Of a DNA stretch of 64,000 bases, positions 49,871-58,984 are shown piece after piece. A program made the position numbers and the translations under genes. The stretch lies in assembly GCF_008635795.1 (NCBI RefSeq), contig NZ_VWRQ01000007.1:186001-250000 (forward strand), read 5' to 3'. This DNA comes from Paenibacillus tepidiphilus (GTDB taxonomy: Bacteria; Bacillota; Bacilli; Paenibacillales; Paenibacillaceae). The notes below the pieces were generated by a model. That model had not been told where the DNA came from. It searched no databases and saw only the letters and a list, made by a program, of their open reading frames with translations. How positions within the stretch are numbered: the stretch's first letter is position 1; every line of letters begins with the position of its first letter.

Positions 49871-51079
49871 CTAATAGATCACATCGGGGTCCACCAGCTT
49901 CGTAAAGCTGTAGAAGGTACCGTCCAGATTATAGGACGCCTGGATATCCGGCGCGTCTTCATTGCTCCGCTCGAAGGTGACCGTTCCCGGCGCAGACTCA
50001 TTCTTCACCAGAATATAGTTCTCCAGCGAGATCCCGAACAGCCCATTGGCAACGGCCGCTGCGGCGCTCTGCAGCGGCGCCTTATCCATAGCCAGCAGCG
50101 CCTCCTTCTGTTCAGCAAGCTTCGCCGGATCAGCCGGCTCGGGAGCTTGCAGTGCAGAATCCCATACGCTGATTAATTCATTTGTTGCATAATTGAACGT
50201 AACAGCGGCCAGCATATTCTGATCATTTCCGTATGTCAGGCCAATCCAATTCTTCTTCCCGCTGAGATTGCGGAACGCAAAATGAAACCGCATGTTCTGC
50301 GCATTACTGAGTCTACTTATTGCCTCCACACCTGCCTGGATTGTTTCCGGACGGATATCTCCTTCCTCAACCATAAAGTCAGCATGCGAGTAGACACCGT
50401 TCACAAATTCAATATTCGCAGCTCCATTGGAAAGCTCAACCGATTCAATCACCTGAACCGGTTCGTCGTTCGCGGCCGTATAGTTTACGCCACGTCTCAC
50501 GCTCTCCGGCTTGTACTCGCCCTTGTACCCCAGCTCCCGTAATTTCTCTGCTCCCATCGCGAGCAGTTGCGCGCCGGCTTCTTCCGGAGTAAGCGAAATG
50601 TCCATCATCGCCGTCGTCACCTCCCCCGTCTCCGTCACGACCCAGAAACTGGCAAACCCGTTGCTCCCGCCATCGTAAATCAGCCGGACTTGCCGCTGGT
50701 ACCCGCCCCGTTCAATTGACTGGAAATTGAGCGTCCTGCCGATGTACTGCTCCATCATCTGTTCCGCCGAGGCTTTCATCTCGTCTATGGTAGCTTCCTT
50801 CACCACCCGGGCTGTGGGCGCGGGTGTAGCCGCGGTGCTTCCCTGCTCCGCCGCCCAGCCGCCCTGGTTCCAGTACACCGCCCCCGCCCCGGCCAAGAGC
50901 AGAATTCCTGCGGCTGCGCCAATCCAGGCCCGGCGTCTTGGCCTAGGCGGTTCCGCTACCGCTGAACCATCCTTCAGCCGCCGCATAACCTGATCGGCAT
51001 GGGCTTCCGTAAAATGCGGCTGCTCCTGCGGCCCTTTGCGGGCCAGCTCATACCACTGCGGCTTGCGTTCCTCTTCCAT
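49871..51079 (-). CDS. Membrane-anchored partner (putative anti-sigma factor) of the ECF sigma
   Basis: 402 residues: an N-terminal cytoplasmic part of about 50 residues (EEERKPQWYELARKGPQ.., ADQVMRRLKDGS), one membrane segment AWIGAAAGILLLAGAGAVYW at about 52-70, and a long extracytoplasmic domain with two or three PepSY/YcdB-like repeats (SLTPEEAGAQLLAMGAEKL..). It overlaps the sigma gene (TAATG), as is usual for an anti-sigma. No zinc-binding HxxxCxxC motif is seen in the N-terminus, so it is not a classic ZAS anti-sigma. Confidence 0.75.
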   Translation of the reverse strand: MEEERKPQWYELARKGPQEQPHFTEAHADQVMRRLKDGSAVAEPPRPRRRAWIGAAAGILLLAGAGAVYWNQGGWAAEQGSTAATPAPTARVVKEATIDEMKASAEQMMEQYIGRTLNFQSIERGGYQRQVRLIYDGGSNGFASFWVVTETGEVTTAMMDISLTPEEAGAQLLAMGAEKLRELGYKGEYKPESVRRGVNYTAANDEPVQVIESVELSNGAANIEFVNGVYSHADFMVEEGDIRPETIQAGVEAISRLSNAQNMRFHFAFRNLSGKKNWIGLTYGNDQNMLAAVTFNYATNELISVWDSALQAPEPADPAKLAEQKEALLAMDKAPLQSAAAAVANGLFGISLENYILVKNESAPGTVTFERSNEDAPDIQASYNLDGTFYSFTKLVDPDVIY

Positions 51080-51666
51080 TATTCGCGCCCCCTTAACTGT
51101 TCCTGCACCTTGCGCCGCGCACGGTGCAGCCGTGATTTGACCGTTCCCTCCGGCAGCGCGGTCAGCCCGGCGATCTCCCGCACCGACAGCTCCGCCTTGA
51201 GATCCAGCACCAGGACCTCACGCAGCTTGAGCGGCAGCTTCATAATGATCTCCCAAATCTCGGCCACCTGTCTGTTGCCCATATACTCCATCTCCGCCGA
51301 AGCAGATACGCCGGCCTGCACCATCAGCCTCTCCTGCTGATCAGTGTCAAAGGCGCTCAAGGGATGTTGCTGTCCGCCCCAAAGCCCCAACCGGAAGTAT
51401 CTGGATTTGCGGTAAGAGAACACCGTATTGCGGGCAATGGTAAATAACCACGCTTTAAAGGTAGAGGTGCCCCGGTATGTTCCAATCCGGTAGTAGCATT
51501 TAACAAAGACCTCCTGGGCCAGATCATCCGCCATCTCGCTGTTTCCGGTCAGATAATAGATATAATTCCAGATTTCCTCGCCGTACCTCTGCATAATCCG
51601 CCTCATCTGCTGTTCGTCCAGGGTCTGCGCCTGCTGCAGAGCCTTGAATTCGAGTTCAATTTCCAA
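51079..51666 (-). CDS. ECF-type RNA polymerase sigma factor
   Basis: 195 residues with a TTG start seven bases after AGGGGTG. Region 2: GNSEMADDLAQEVFVKCYYR and TFKAWLFTIARN. Region 4: MKLPLKLREVLVLDLKAEL and SVREIAGLTALPEGTVKSRL with HRARRK. It directs transcription of a stress or envelope regulon and is coupled to its membrane partner. No autoregulatory promoter was identified in the 391-bp gap upstream (51667-52057), which is otherwise empty apart from the amidohydrolase terminator. Confidence 0.95.
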   Translation of the reverse strand: MEIELEFKALQQAQTLDEQQMRRIMQRYGEEIWNYIYYLTGNSEMADDLAQEVFVKCYYRIGTYRGTSTFKAWLFTIARNTVFSYRKSRYFRLGLWGGQQHPLSAFDTDQQERLMVQAGVSASAEMEYMGNRQVAEIWEIIMKLPLKLREVLVLDLKAELSVREIAGLTALPEGTVKSRLHRARRKVQEQLRGRE

Positions 51667-51999
51667 TCCGCTTCACCCCTCACTATATACGACCCCATAA
51701 ACAGCCGGGCGGTTCCCTTATTACGGAATTTCAGGTAAAGCGGCTGTGAATATGTATAAGAGCTATTCTCCATCGTTAATTCTATTGCATTCTCTGCATT
51801 GGATCAGACTAAAAATCCACTTTAACCGCTATCTGCTGCATATTGTACATCTGATTGTCTTAAATCTCCCGAAAATCGGGTGAATCAGGATATTCTGATG
51901 TAAAGGTTCAGCAGAATGCCTTTGGTGCTGAAATCTAGCCCGATCTATTGCACATGATGCAATAACCCCGTGATTAGCCCAATCACAGGACACACAAAC

Positions 52000-52036
52000 G
52001 CAGGCCCCCGTCCTCTACCCGAGGCCGGGGGCCTGC
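52000..52036 (-). terminator. Hairpin terminator after the amidohydrolase gene
   Basis: GCAGGCCCCCGGCCTC pairs with the matching arm ending GGGGGCCTGC on the minus strand. The T-run after it is weak (GTTTGTG). Confidence 0.7.
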
Positions 52037-52057
52037 ATTAATCTGTTCTATACTCGG

Positions 52058-53395
52058 TTAGGCCAGCTGCGACACCGCCAGCAGCCGTTTGATCGAGCGG
52101 TCGGCCTCCCGCAGCACGACCTCCTTGTCGACCGTCCGCAGCAGCCCGCGCTCCATCAGGATTTCGCCGTCCACGATGGTGGTCTCCACATCCGCGCGGG
52201 TAGCGGAGTAGACGATGCGTGAGATGGGATCGACGTCGTAGGAAGGGAACGTATGAAAGTTACACAGATTAAGAATCGCCAGATCGGCTTTCTTGCCGAC
52301 CTCGATGCTGCCGATCTGGTCCTCCATGCCGACAGCCTTGGCTCCGCCGATCGTTGCCATGCGGAACACGCTGCGGGCATCCATTGTCGTCGGGCCGTGC
52401 AGCGGCTTCTGGATAATAGCCGCCAGGCGCATCTCGTTGAACATGTCGAGATTGTTGTTGCAGGGCGCACCGTCCGCCCCCAGGCTGAGATGCACATGCT
52501 GGTGCAGCATGCCCGGGGTGTCGGCGATTCCTGAAGCAAGCTTCAGGTTGGAGCCCGGGCAATGGCTGACATGGACACCGCGGTCGCGCAGGATGCGCTT
52601 CTCTTCATCGTCGAGCCAGACGCAGTGGGCCAGAATCAGCCGTTCATTGGCCAGGCCCAGATGATCCAGGTACACGACATTGCGCATCCCCGTCATCGCC
52701 TGCACAATCTCAATCTCCCCCTGGTTCTCGGAGGCATGGGTATGGACCTTGACATTATAACGTGCCGACAGGTCCCGCACTTCCTTCAGCAGCTGCTCCG
52801 TACAGGAAATCACAAAACGCGGGCTGAACGCATATTGAAGCCGGCCGTCCCCGTAGCCATGCCATTTCTCCAGCAGATCCACACTCTCCTGCAGGGAGGC
52901 TGCGGTCTCTTCCTGAAGTGCCGCCGGCGCTTCCGGATTCTTCTGGTCCATCATGACTTTGCCGGACAAGGCGCGGATGCCGCTCTTTGCCAGCGCCTGA
53001 AAGGCATAATCGGTATGGTGAACCGTCTCCATATCGACAATCGTGGTTGTACCGCTGGTAATCAGCTCGCCGATGCCCAGCATGGCGGAGTAGTACAGCG
53101 ATTCTTCATCATGCGCCGCCTCCAGCGGCCAGATCCGCTTGCGCAGCCAATCCATCAGCTCCAGATCATCGGCCTTGCCGCGGAACAGGGTCTGGCAGAG
53201 GTGAATATGCGTCTGCACGAATCCCGGAATGACGGTACGGTTCCTGGCCTCCAGCACCTTCTCGTCTTCAAGCGGCTGAAGTCCGCTGCCGATTTCGGTA
53301 ATCAGGCTGTCCCGGATACGGATATCCCCGTACACAATCTCTTCCTTTCCGTTCATCGTGATAATCTCGGCGTCCTTGATCAGAATATTCGCCAT
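52058..53395 (-). CDS. Amidohydrolase, purine/adenosine-deaminase-like (TRZ/ATZ/SsnA group)
   Basis: 445 residues from the ATG at 53393-53395 behind AAGGGGG; the frame stays open to 53482, but that part overlaps the riboswitch. Metal and active-site motifs: VQTHIHLCQTLFRGKADDL, THASENQGE, LILAHCVWLDDEE, and SLGADGAPCNNNLDM. Relatives deaminate guanine-like bases, S-adenosylhomocysteine, methylthioadenosine or 5'-deoxyadenosine. The purine riboswitch upstream favours a purine-base substrate such as guanine or 8-oxoguanine. This is an inference. Confidence 0.88.
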   Translation of the reverse strand: MANILIKDAEIITMNGKEEIVYGDIRIRDSLITEIGSGLQPLEDEKVLEARNRTVIPGFVQTHIHLCQTLFRGKADDLELMDWLRKRIWPLEAAHDEESLYYSAMLGIGELITSGTTTIVDMETVHHTDYAFQALAKSGIRALSGKVMMDQKNPEAPAALQEETAASLQESVDLLEKWHGYGDGRLQYAFSPRFVISCTEQLLKEVRDLSARYNVKVHTHASENQGEIEIVQAMTGMRNVVYLDHLGLANERLILAHCVWLDDEEKRILRDRGVHVSHCPGSNLKLASGIADTPGMLHQHVHLSLGADGAPCNNNLDMFNEMRLAAIIQKPLHGPTTMDARSVFRMATIGGAKAVGMEDQIGSIEVGKKADLAILNLCNFHTFPSYDVDPISRIVYSATRADVETTIVDGEILMERGLLRTVDKEVVLREADRSIKRLLAVSQLA

Positions 53396-53481
53396 TTCTG
53401 CTTCCCCCTTAACGTTCAATATGGATTGTGCGGCATGACGCAAACGGCAAAAAGACCACAAAAATATGCGCAGCGCACACA

Positions 53482-53550
53482 TTTTCGTAGCCGGAAATTT
53501 ACGGTTCCCAGTAGAGACCCTTAACCCGATTATTAAGGATATACGAAAAA
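53482..53550 (-). ncRNA. Purine (guanine-class) riboswitch aptamer upstream of the amidohydrolase
   Basis: On the minus strand: P1 TTTTCGTA/TACGAAAA, J1/2 beginning TAT, P2 CCTTAA..TTAAGG with loop TAATCGGG, J2/3 GTCTCTAC, and P3 GGGAA..TTTCC with loop CCGTAAA. These match the purine riboswitch fold. Using xpt numbering, U22, U47, U51 and the discriminator C74 are kept (guanine type), but position 73 is G instead of A and position 24 is U. A short hairpin GTGTGCG-CTG-CGCATAT with a T-run follows directly (about 53463-53483) and can act as a transcription terminator. Confidence 0.88.
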
Positions 53551-53702
53551 AGGACTATTCATTTGAATAGCCCCATCATAAAACAGAGACAAGTTTTTTG
53601 TCAATAAAACTGACACAATTTCATGTTTTTTAGCAAAATAGCTTCTGGTTCCACACTTGTATGTAATGTTATATTACATTTAAACTGATTTATGCTTGTC
53701 CA

Positions 53703-54230
53703 TCACTGATTTGAGTCGAGTATTTTCTCATATACAGGAAAGGGAGCTGTTCTTCCCGGGAATCTCACCTCACCGCGCAGCTCGTAGCCCATGCCCGGAT
53801 ATAACGCCAGCGCCGGCGTATTCTTGCTGTAGGTGTCCAGCCGGATGCCGGTATACCCTTCTTCCCGGGCCAGCTGCTCGGCGAATGCGATCAGCTTGCG
53901 GGCAACCCCCTTCCCCTGTGCTTTGGGATGAACGGCCAGCCGGTGCATCACCAGATAGGTTCCATCATTCTGCGGCCACTGGATCTCCCGGTATTGTTCA
54001 GACTGATGCTCGTCCAGCACCAGGATACCGACGATAGCCCCGTCCATAACATAGGCGTACAAGGTGCCGGCAGCAATATCCGCAGCAATAATCTCCTTGT
54101 TCGGATACGTCTCATCCCATTGATCGCTTCCTCCCGCCTGCATGACCTCCACACACGCGGATACCAGCTCCATGATTTCGGCAATCTCTCCGCTATTCGC
54201 TTGGCGAATGTCCTGACCACTCATCTCCAT
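53703..54230 (-). CDS. GNAT-family N-acetyltransferase
   Basis: 175 residues. Acetyl-CoA site LAVHPKAQGKGVARKLIAFA, with MHRLAVHP before it and GIRLDTYSKNTPALALYPGM after it (the alpha4 Asn and the Tyr of the family). Cytoplasmic enzyme of unknown substrate. Monocistronic, between the riboswitch unit and the spore-protein-like cluster. Confidence 0.9.
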   Translation of the reverse strand: MEMSGQDIRQANSGEIAEIMELVSACVEVMQAGGSDQWDETYPNKEIIAADIAAGTLYAYVMDGAIVGILVLDEHQSEQYREIQWPQNDGTYLVMHRLAVHPKAQGKGVARKLIAFAEQLAREEGYTGIRLDTYSKNTPALALYPGMGYELRGEVRFPGRTAPFPVYEKILDSNQ

Positions 54231-54434
54231 CCCTGCTCTCTATAGGCTTTTGAATCCGCTCACGGGAATCTGAAGAGAAGTCTACCACATTCCGGAGCCT
54301 GTATGGTAGTCCGCCGGATACGTCACCGGTCGACCCAAAGGATAGCATGCATATCAAGCTCAAGGAGCAGGAAAGCCGTCAGCGGGTAATCCCGCGCTGT
54401 CTTCCCCGCCCCCTGCAGGACGTTTAGTCAAGCT

Positions 54435-54845
54435 TCAACCTAATTCCAGCTTATGCCCATCCTCGAAACCCTTGGCGAATCCGGCGTCGAACCCCACGTT
54501 GTACGCTTCGGTGTAGCCCTGCTGAAAAGCGTCCTCCGGCGGCGTTTCGGGCGCGACGCCCAAATCCGGGGGGAGCGGAACCACCTGCTGCACTTGAGGG
54601 GGCGGCGGCGGAATAATCTCGACTGCGGGCACCACCTGTACCGGTGGGGTAATGACCTGCACTCTGCGGATCAGCTTGCGGCGGATTCTTTTTTTGCCCC
54701 GCCGCACTCCCGTTCTGAAATATACAACCTTACGCGAACGGCGTTTGCGGCCAAGGCCCCGCTTGACTCTGGCTTTACGTGCCAGGAGCAGCTTGCGTTT
54801 GCGCCCCCGCAGCGCCGAACGCGTTCCGATTCTTCTTTTTCTCAT
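54435..54845 (-). CDS. Arg/Lys-rich protein with CgeB-like GY-rich tail
   Basis: 136 residues from the ATG at 54843-54845 behind GGAGG. The first 70 residues are almost half Arg and Lys (RKRRIGTRSALRGRKRKLLL..). Then come a Pro/Val-rich linker (PPVQVVPAVEIIPPPPPQVQ) and a C-terminal QQGYTEAYNVGFDAGFAKGF, which resembles the GY-repeat N-termini of the CgeB-like proteins at 41-43 kb. No enzyme domain. It may be a structural or scaffold protein of the spore surface; this is inference from its resemblance to glycosylation proteins in the same window. Confidence 0.7.
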   Translation of the reverse strand: MRKRRIGTRSALRGRKRKLLLARKARVKRGLGRKRRSRKVVYFRTGVRRGKKRIRRKLIRRVQVITPPVQVVPAVEIIPPPPPQVQQVVPLPPDLGVAPETPPEDAFQQGYTEAYNVGFDAGFAKGFEDGHKLELG

Positions 54846-54849
54846 CCTC

Positions 54850-55152
54850 TTATTCCTCCCGTACTTCATGTACTCTGGAGGTTCCGTGCGCACACGCATC
54901 ATTTAGCCATGGCGCAGCAGGAATTCCCCGTTTGGGCTGATGCAGCGAAATACCGGACATCATCCGGCACATGGCGCTTTGATATTGGCTCAGAATTCTG
55001 ATATTGTCGCTCAGCTTGCGGGCCGTCAGCTCCGATTGCCCCGTAATCTCGGCAATGCTCTCCAGTATGGCCGCAAGCGCTGCCTGGCTGCGGGCAATGG
55101 AGCGGATCATCTCCAGCTTGACGGCGTGTTCAGAGCTCAGCCCGCCGCTCAT
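54850..55152 (-). CDS. Small helical protein of unknown function
   Basis: 100 residues. Amphipathic helices (VKLEMIRSIARSQAALAAIL, ESIAEITGQSELTARKLSDN) and a short unstructured C-terminus. The start overlaps the upstream gene stop by four bases and its own stop lies four bases before the Arg-rich gene, so four genes (55814 to 54435) form one operon. No family recognised. Confidence 0.7.
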   Translation of the reverse strand: MSGGLSSEHAVKLEMIRSIARSQAALAAILESIAEITGQSELTARKLSDNIRILSQYQSAMCRMMSGISLHQPKRGIPAAPWLNDACAHGTSRVHEVREE

Positions 55153-55490
55153 TTGCTCTCTTCTCCGAAGTCGAAGCCGTCGCCGGACATGCCGTCAAAG
55201 CCTTCCCCGCCGCCTTCCTCGCCGCTGCCAAGCACCGCCTTGAGGTTGCTGTACAGGCCGTTCTCCAGCTTGGTCAACCCCTCCATCAGCTCGACTACCA
55301 CCTCGTGGATGGAGATTGACTCCTTCAATTGATCTTGCTGCGACTCAAATACTCTGGCGTGAACATGGTTCTGCGTCCATTGCTTTACTTTTTCCGCTTC
55401 CACCGCCTTGGCTTCAAGGATCATGGCGATGTTCCACTGAATGGCAGCGGACGATTCCAGCATTTGCAGATAAGCCTTCTCTCTGCTCAT
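55149..55490 (-). CDS. Small helical protein with acidic, Gly-rich tail
   Basis: 113 residues beginning MSREKAYLQMLESSAAIQWN behind GGAGG. Two long helices, then EEGGGEGFDGMSGDGFDFGE at the C-terminus. The helical part resembles in style the proteins on either side (helical repeats with Ala, Gln and Glu). Unknown function; a member of the four-gene cluster. Confidence 0.7.
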   Translation of the reverse strand: MSREKAYLQMLESSAAIQWNIAMILEAKAVEAEKVKQWTQNHVHARVFESQQDQLKESISIHEVVVELMEGLTKLENGLYSNLKAVLGSGEEGGGEGFDGMSGDGFDFGEESK

Positions 55491-55520
55491 CTTCCGCCTC
55501 CTGCTCTTGTTGTAGCTTCG

Positions 55521-55814
55521 TTACTCTTCTTCATGACCGTTCAGTTCCTTGACGACCCTGCCCACCCCTTCAGCCATAGCCTCTTCCAGATCGGCAATGG
55601 CGTTCAAGTAAGCGATGATGTTCTTGTTCACCTGACCTGAACTTTCGATCAGCCCGCTGATTCCGTCAAAATCAGGATCTGCATCCGGCAGATCATGGAC
55701 AATTTGCGACATACGGACGGCAACGTGGCGCTCGGCGTCGAGAATCCGTGCCATCTGTTCGTGCGTATGGGCCATGTGCTGCAGGATTTTCGTGATTTTA
55801 TTCTGCACCTTCAT
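55521..55814 (-). CDS. Small helical protein, first gene of the cluster
   Basis: About 97 residues, KVQNKITKILQHMAHTHEQM onward: helical, with NKNIIAYLNAIADLEEAMAEG. AGGAG lies only two bases from the ATG at 55814 but eight bases from a GTG at 55808, so the GTG may be the true start. The frame runs back to 55931 without a start signal. Unknown function. Confidence 0.65.
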   Translation of the reverse strand: MKVQNKITKILQHMAHTHEQMARILDAERHVAVRMSQIVHDLPDADPDFDGISGLIESSGQVNKNIIAYLNAIADLEEAMAEGVGRVVKELNGHEEE

Positions 55815-56027
55815 GTCTCCTTTGCTCAAACGCCCTGCTACAGCATATGCGGCAATAGCCTGCCCGGTGCGAAAGAAGCGGCCGTAAGCATCGGATAAAC
55901 GCATACACTGGAAGAAGGTAACAAAGAACATTGACAGACCAAAGAGCTCAGGATTATGCTGGGGCTGAAATTGAATGATTATCTACAGACAGCAGGAAAA
56001 GGCTCCTGCCGTGATCGGAGGAACGCG

Positions 56028-56558
56028 ATGAACCTGTCAAGCTTTCGCCTGGATTTGACCCCTTTAACTTCAGGTGAGCTGTCCCTGGCTACCTATGATT
56101 ATGCCGGACTGGAGCAATCGCTCGGTCTAAACGTAACCGGAACCACACTGGATGAAGAAATGCGGTACGCCATGCGGGTCAGACTATACAAGGTGCTGGC
56201 GCAGGAGAGTAACTACCTCTGGCTGACCAACTGGGCCATTGTCCACAGAGAGGAGCAGCGGATTATCGGCTTTCTGATTCTGAAAGGGAGCCCGAGCGAG
56301 CAAGGCGAAGTCATTATCGGCTATGTCATCGACGAAAGCCACAGAAGACAAGGCTACGCCACGGAGGCCGTTCGCCGGATCTGCGAATGGATCTTTCAGC
56401 ATCCGCGCGCCTTATGGGTTGTCGCCGACACCGAGAAGGACAATTTCGCCTCACATAATGTTCTGAAGGGGCTGGGAGCGGAGCTGTACCGGGAGACGGA
56501 GGAGCTGTACTGGTGGAGAATCCCCTCACCGGCCGCTGTGGAGCTGGAAGCCCGGTAA
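56028..56558 (+). CDS. GNAT-family N-acetyltransferase (RimJ/RimL-like)
   Basis: 176 residues from the ATG at 56028 behind CGGAGG; an earlier in-frame start at 55956 is not supported. GYVIDESHRRQGYATEAVRR is the acetyl-CoA loop, followed by VVADTEKDNFASHNVLKGLG (family Asn) and the C-terminal YWWRIP. Family members acetylate proteins or small molecules; the substrate here is unknown. Divergent from the helical-protein operon. Confidence 0.9.
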   Translation: MNLSSFRLDLTPLTSGELSLATYDYAGLEQSLGLNVTGTTLDEEMRYAMRVRLYKVLAQESNYLWLTNWAIVHREEQRIIGFLILKGSPSEQGEVIIGYVIDESHRRQGYATEAVRRICEWIFQHPRALWVVADTEKDNFASHNVLKGLGAELYRETEELYWWRIPSPAAVELEAR

Positions 56559-56642
56559 GACAGGCAGCATTTTGCGTTGACCTCACAGGTGATCGCAGGC
56601 TCGAATAGGTCTCTGCTGAACCGGTTATAACCTATACATGAA

Positions 56643-56690
56643 CAACCCGGACCAGACGGTAAATTCCCGCAGGGTCCGGGTTTATTTTTC
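56643..56690 (+). terminator. Terminator after the RimJ-like gene
   Basis: AACCCGGACC pairs with GGTCCGGGTT around a 19-base loop, then TATTTTTC. Confidence 0.85.
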
Positions 56691-56710
56691 ACATATTACA
56701 TAAGAAAATC

Positions 56711-58804
56711 TCAAATAACCGCCTTATAGCTAATGGAATAGCTCTTCCCCGCTTCAATTACCACTTCGTAGCGGTCCCCGCCAATTGGGAGTATATTACC
56801 GAAATTACATACAGGCTGTTCGCTGCTGTCGAAGGCAAGCACTCCGGAAGCATTCGTGCTCTCTACGCGGATGTTCGAGGAGTCGACCTCCACATTGACC
56901 TGCCCCGTTCCGGTTGGCACCGTCCCTTTCATGTGCTCAAGGCCGCCGAGGTTCGGCTCAATGCGGCAGGTTCCATATCCCGGCGAGGCCGGAGTAACGC
57001 CAAGGAAGTATTTGCCCAGCAGGTAGACCGGACCCGCCCCCCAGGCATGGCACAAGCTTTTACCAAAGGGCATACCGTACATACTGTAATGGGCGTCGTC
57101 CGCCAGCGACGGATCGTATTCTTCCCAGAAGGCCGTTGCCCCCAGTGCAATCATTCCGCCCCAGTAAGACAGAATCCGCTGCCGCACCTGTTCATGCTGT
57201 CCCCCTTCACAGAGTACCGCCATTTCATGGAACATCATATAAGGCGTGCGGATCTGCGGAACCTCCGGGTTCAGAAGAACGCTCTGAATGACGCGCTCAC
57301 GTTGTTCAGGTGTAAGATAGCCGTAGGTCATAGCGAACATGCTGGCGTGCTTCGTCAGTTCAGGCTGTGTAACGCCATCCACCCGGTGATGGAGCAATCC
57401 GCCCTTCTCCTCGTCCCAGAACAGCTGCATCGTTCTGGCCTTCAGTTCTTCGGCAAGCTTGCGGTAGGAAGCCGAAGCCGGAATATCCCCCGCCAGTCCG
57501 GCAAAAGCGCCCATGGCATCAAGGCTGCGGGCCAGCAACAATTGGATCGTGCTTACAGCCCCCGTATTCTTGAAATCTGCCCAATCCACGAATACCCAGT
57601 CTCCGGGACGGCCTTCAAGGAACCCTTCCGTATTCCGCTGCTCCAGGCAGAATTCCATCAGCGAGACGGCGCGGTCGTAATATTGCCTGACGAAACCGGC
57701 GTCGCCGGTGTACAGATAATAATCGTAAAGGGAAATAAACCAATACAGGGAGTAATCCAGAATGGTATTAACATGCTTGATGAACGGGTCCTTTCCCCTA
57801 AGCGCAACAAGCGTCCGGCGCGTCACATCCAGATCGAAGAAGCTGTAATAATTCATCAGGAAAGCCTGGTAGGCATCCCCGGACCACACCCAGTGGTCCC
57901 GTTTGATACCGTCAAGGAAGAATTCCCGCGTGTTGAGGTGCAGGGTGTACAGCCCCATCTCGTAAATCTCGTTCAGCTTCGGATTGGAGCATTCGAAGGA
58001 GCCCCGGTAATCGAGCGGCACATATTCATAGAGCATAGAAACCTGGCTCCAGCTTACGCCGGGATCGGCATGAATCCAGACATAGCGGAACGCCTTGGCG
58101 TCATCCAGCGTGAAGATGCCGTCTTCGCCGTCTACCTCTGTTCCGTTCACGAAGAGCTCGTCCAGACTGTAACATCCACCCGGGGAAAGCGCCTCCACAA
58201 TGGATTCTCCGTAATAGATTCTCACAGAGCCGGCGCCTGCCAGATTATGAAACCGAAGGTAGCCAAACGTCTCCCGCCCAAAATCGAGCAGCGGAAAGCC
58301 ATCCCGCAGCTCGATGGAGGCCGGCTCCTGCGGTATAACTGCCAGACGGAACTGCGACGGACGGTTCTCAGGCGAATCGAATGTCCAGGACCCTGCCGGG
58401 AGCCAGTCGTTCTGATAGGAGCTTGCCTCCCAGTCCGGGCCGGTCCGCACATGCTCACCTTCAATCAGCAGGGCCGGTGCTTCAGCATCGCTGAATACAC
58501 ATACTGTAATTTGATGGCGGCCGGCCGGAAGTGTAATCACCGGAGCGTTCGAACGGTAATTCTCCATGCCGTCCAGAAAGAGCGAGAAGGTGCCCTCCGC
58601 CGTGATCCGGATTTGCTCCTCCTGCGGCAGATCGTAGGTATACCGGAAGCTGACGTTCGAGTAATGACGGTCCAGCCGCCAGAAGACCGGGTACATCACG
58701 CCCCGCGACTTGCGCTTGACGGACACTTTTTCATGAAGCCGTATTTCGAAATCGCCCGGATACCAGATCCAGGCTGCTGACGGATTGTTCGTAAACTGTT
58801 CCAA
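56711..58804 (-). CDS. Alpha-L-rhamnosidase-like glycoside hydrolase (GH78 type)
   Basis: 697 residues from a TTG at 58802-58804 behind AAGGGGG; the frame is open to 58939, but the extra 45 residues (MSLRCRFILFYLKSHF..) have no ribosome binding site and do not look like a signal peptide. Order: N-terminal beta domains (FRYTYDLPQEEQIRITAEG, FPLLDFGRETFGYLRFHN), then the six-hairpin catalytic barrel with EFFLDGIKRDHWVWSGDAY and GATAFWEEYDPS (likely catalytic acidic residues) and AWGAGPVYLLGKYFLGV, then a C-terminal beta domain. Cytoplasmic. Confidence 0.88.
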   Translation of the reverse strand: MEQFTNNPSAAWIWYPGDFEIRLHEKVSVKRKSRGVMYPVFWRLDRHYSNVSFRYTYDLPQEEQIRITAEGTFSLFLDGMENYRSNAPVITLPAGRHQITVCVFSDAEAPALLIEGEHVRTGPDWEASSYQNDWLPAGSWTFDSPENRPSQFRLAVIPQEPASIELRDGFPLLDFGRETFGYLRFHNLAGAGSVRIYYGESIVEALSPGGCYSLDELFVNGTEVDGEDGIFTLDDAKAFRYVWIHADPGVSWSQVSMLYEYVPLDYRGSFECSNPKLNEIYEMGLYTLHLNTREFFLDGIKRDHWVWSGDAYQAFLMNYYSFFDLDVTRRTLVALRGKDPFIKHVNTILDYSLYWFISLYDYYLYTGDAGFVRQYYDRAVSLMEFCLEQRNTEGFLEGRPGDWVFVDWADFKNTGAVSTIQLLLARSLDAMGAFAGLAGDIPASASYRKLAEELKARTMQLFWDEEKGGLLHHRVDGVTQPELTKHASMFAMTYGYLTPEQRERVIQSVLLNPEVPQIRTPYMMFHEMAVLCEGGQHEQVRQRILSYWGGMIALGATAFWEEYDPSLADDAHYSMYGMPFGKSLCHAWGAGPVYLLGKYFLGVTPASPGYGTCRIEPNLGGLEHMKGTVPTGTGQVNVEVDSSNIRVESTNASGVLAFDSSEQPVCNFGNILPIGGDRYEVVIEAGKSYSISYKAVI

Positions 58805-58984
58805 TGTGTAATCCCCCTTCGCCGTTTGCTGGTTTGATTGTATACCATTCACGTGAAAACCAAGGGTGGATATAGTGACAAATACAACCGTGAAATGTGA
58901 CTTTAGATAAAAAAGAATGAACCGACAGCGCAGGCTCATTCTTCCGTAAAGGTATATCTCTGATTCACTTGTGATCCTTGCTCA

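Noticed and set aside
52562-53524. Plus-strand open frame opposite the amidohydrolase
   Set aside because: Antisense to a conserved enzyme and crossing the riboswitch. No coding signals.
56933-58780. 615-codon open frame on the plus strand opposite the rhamnosidase-like gene
   Set aside because: It is exactly antisense to a well-supported enzyme, has His/Arg/Pro-heavy composition, no ribosome binding site and no recognisable domain. Long antisense frames are expected in GC-rich codon usage.
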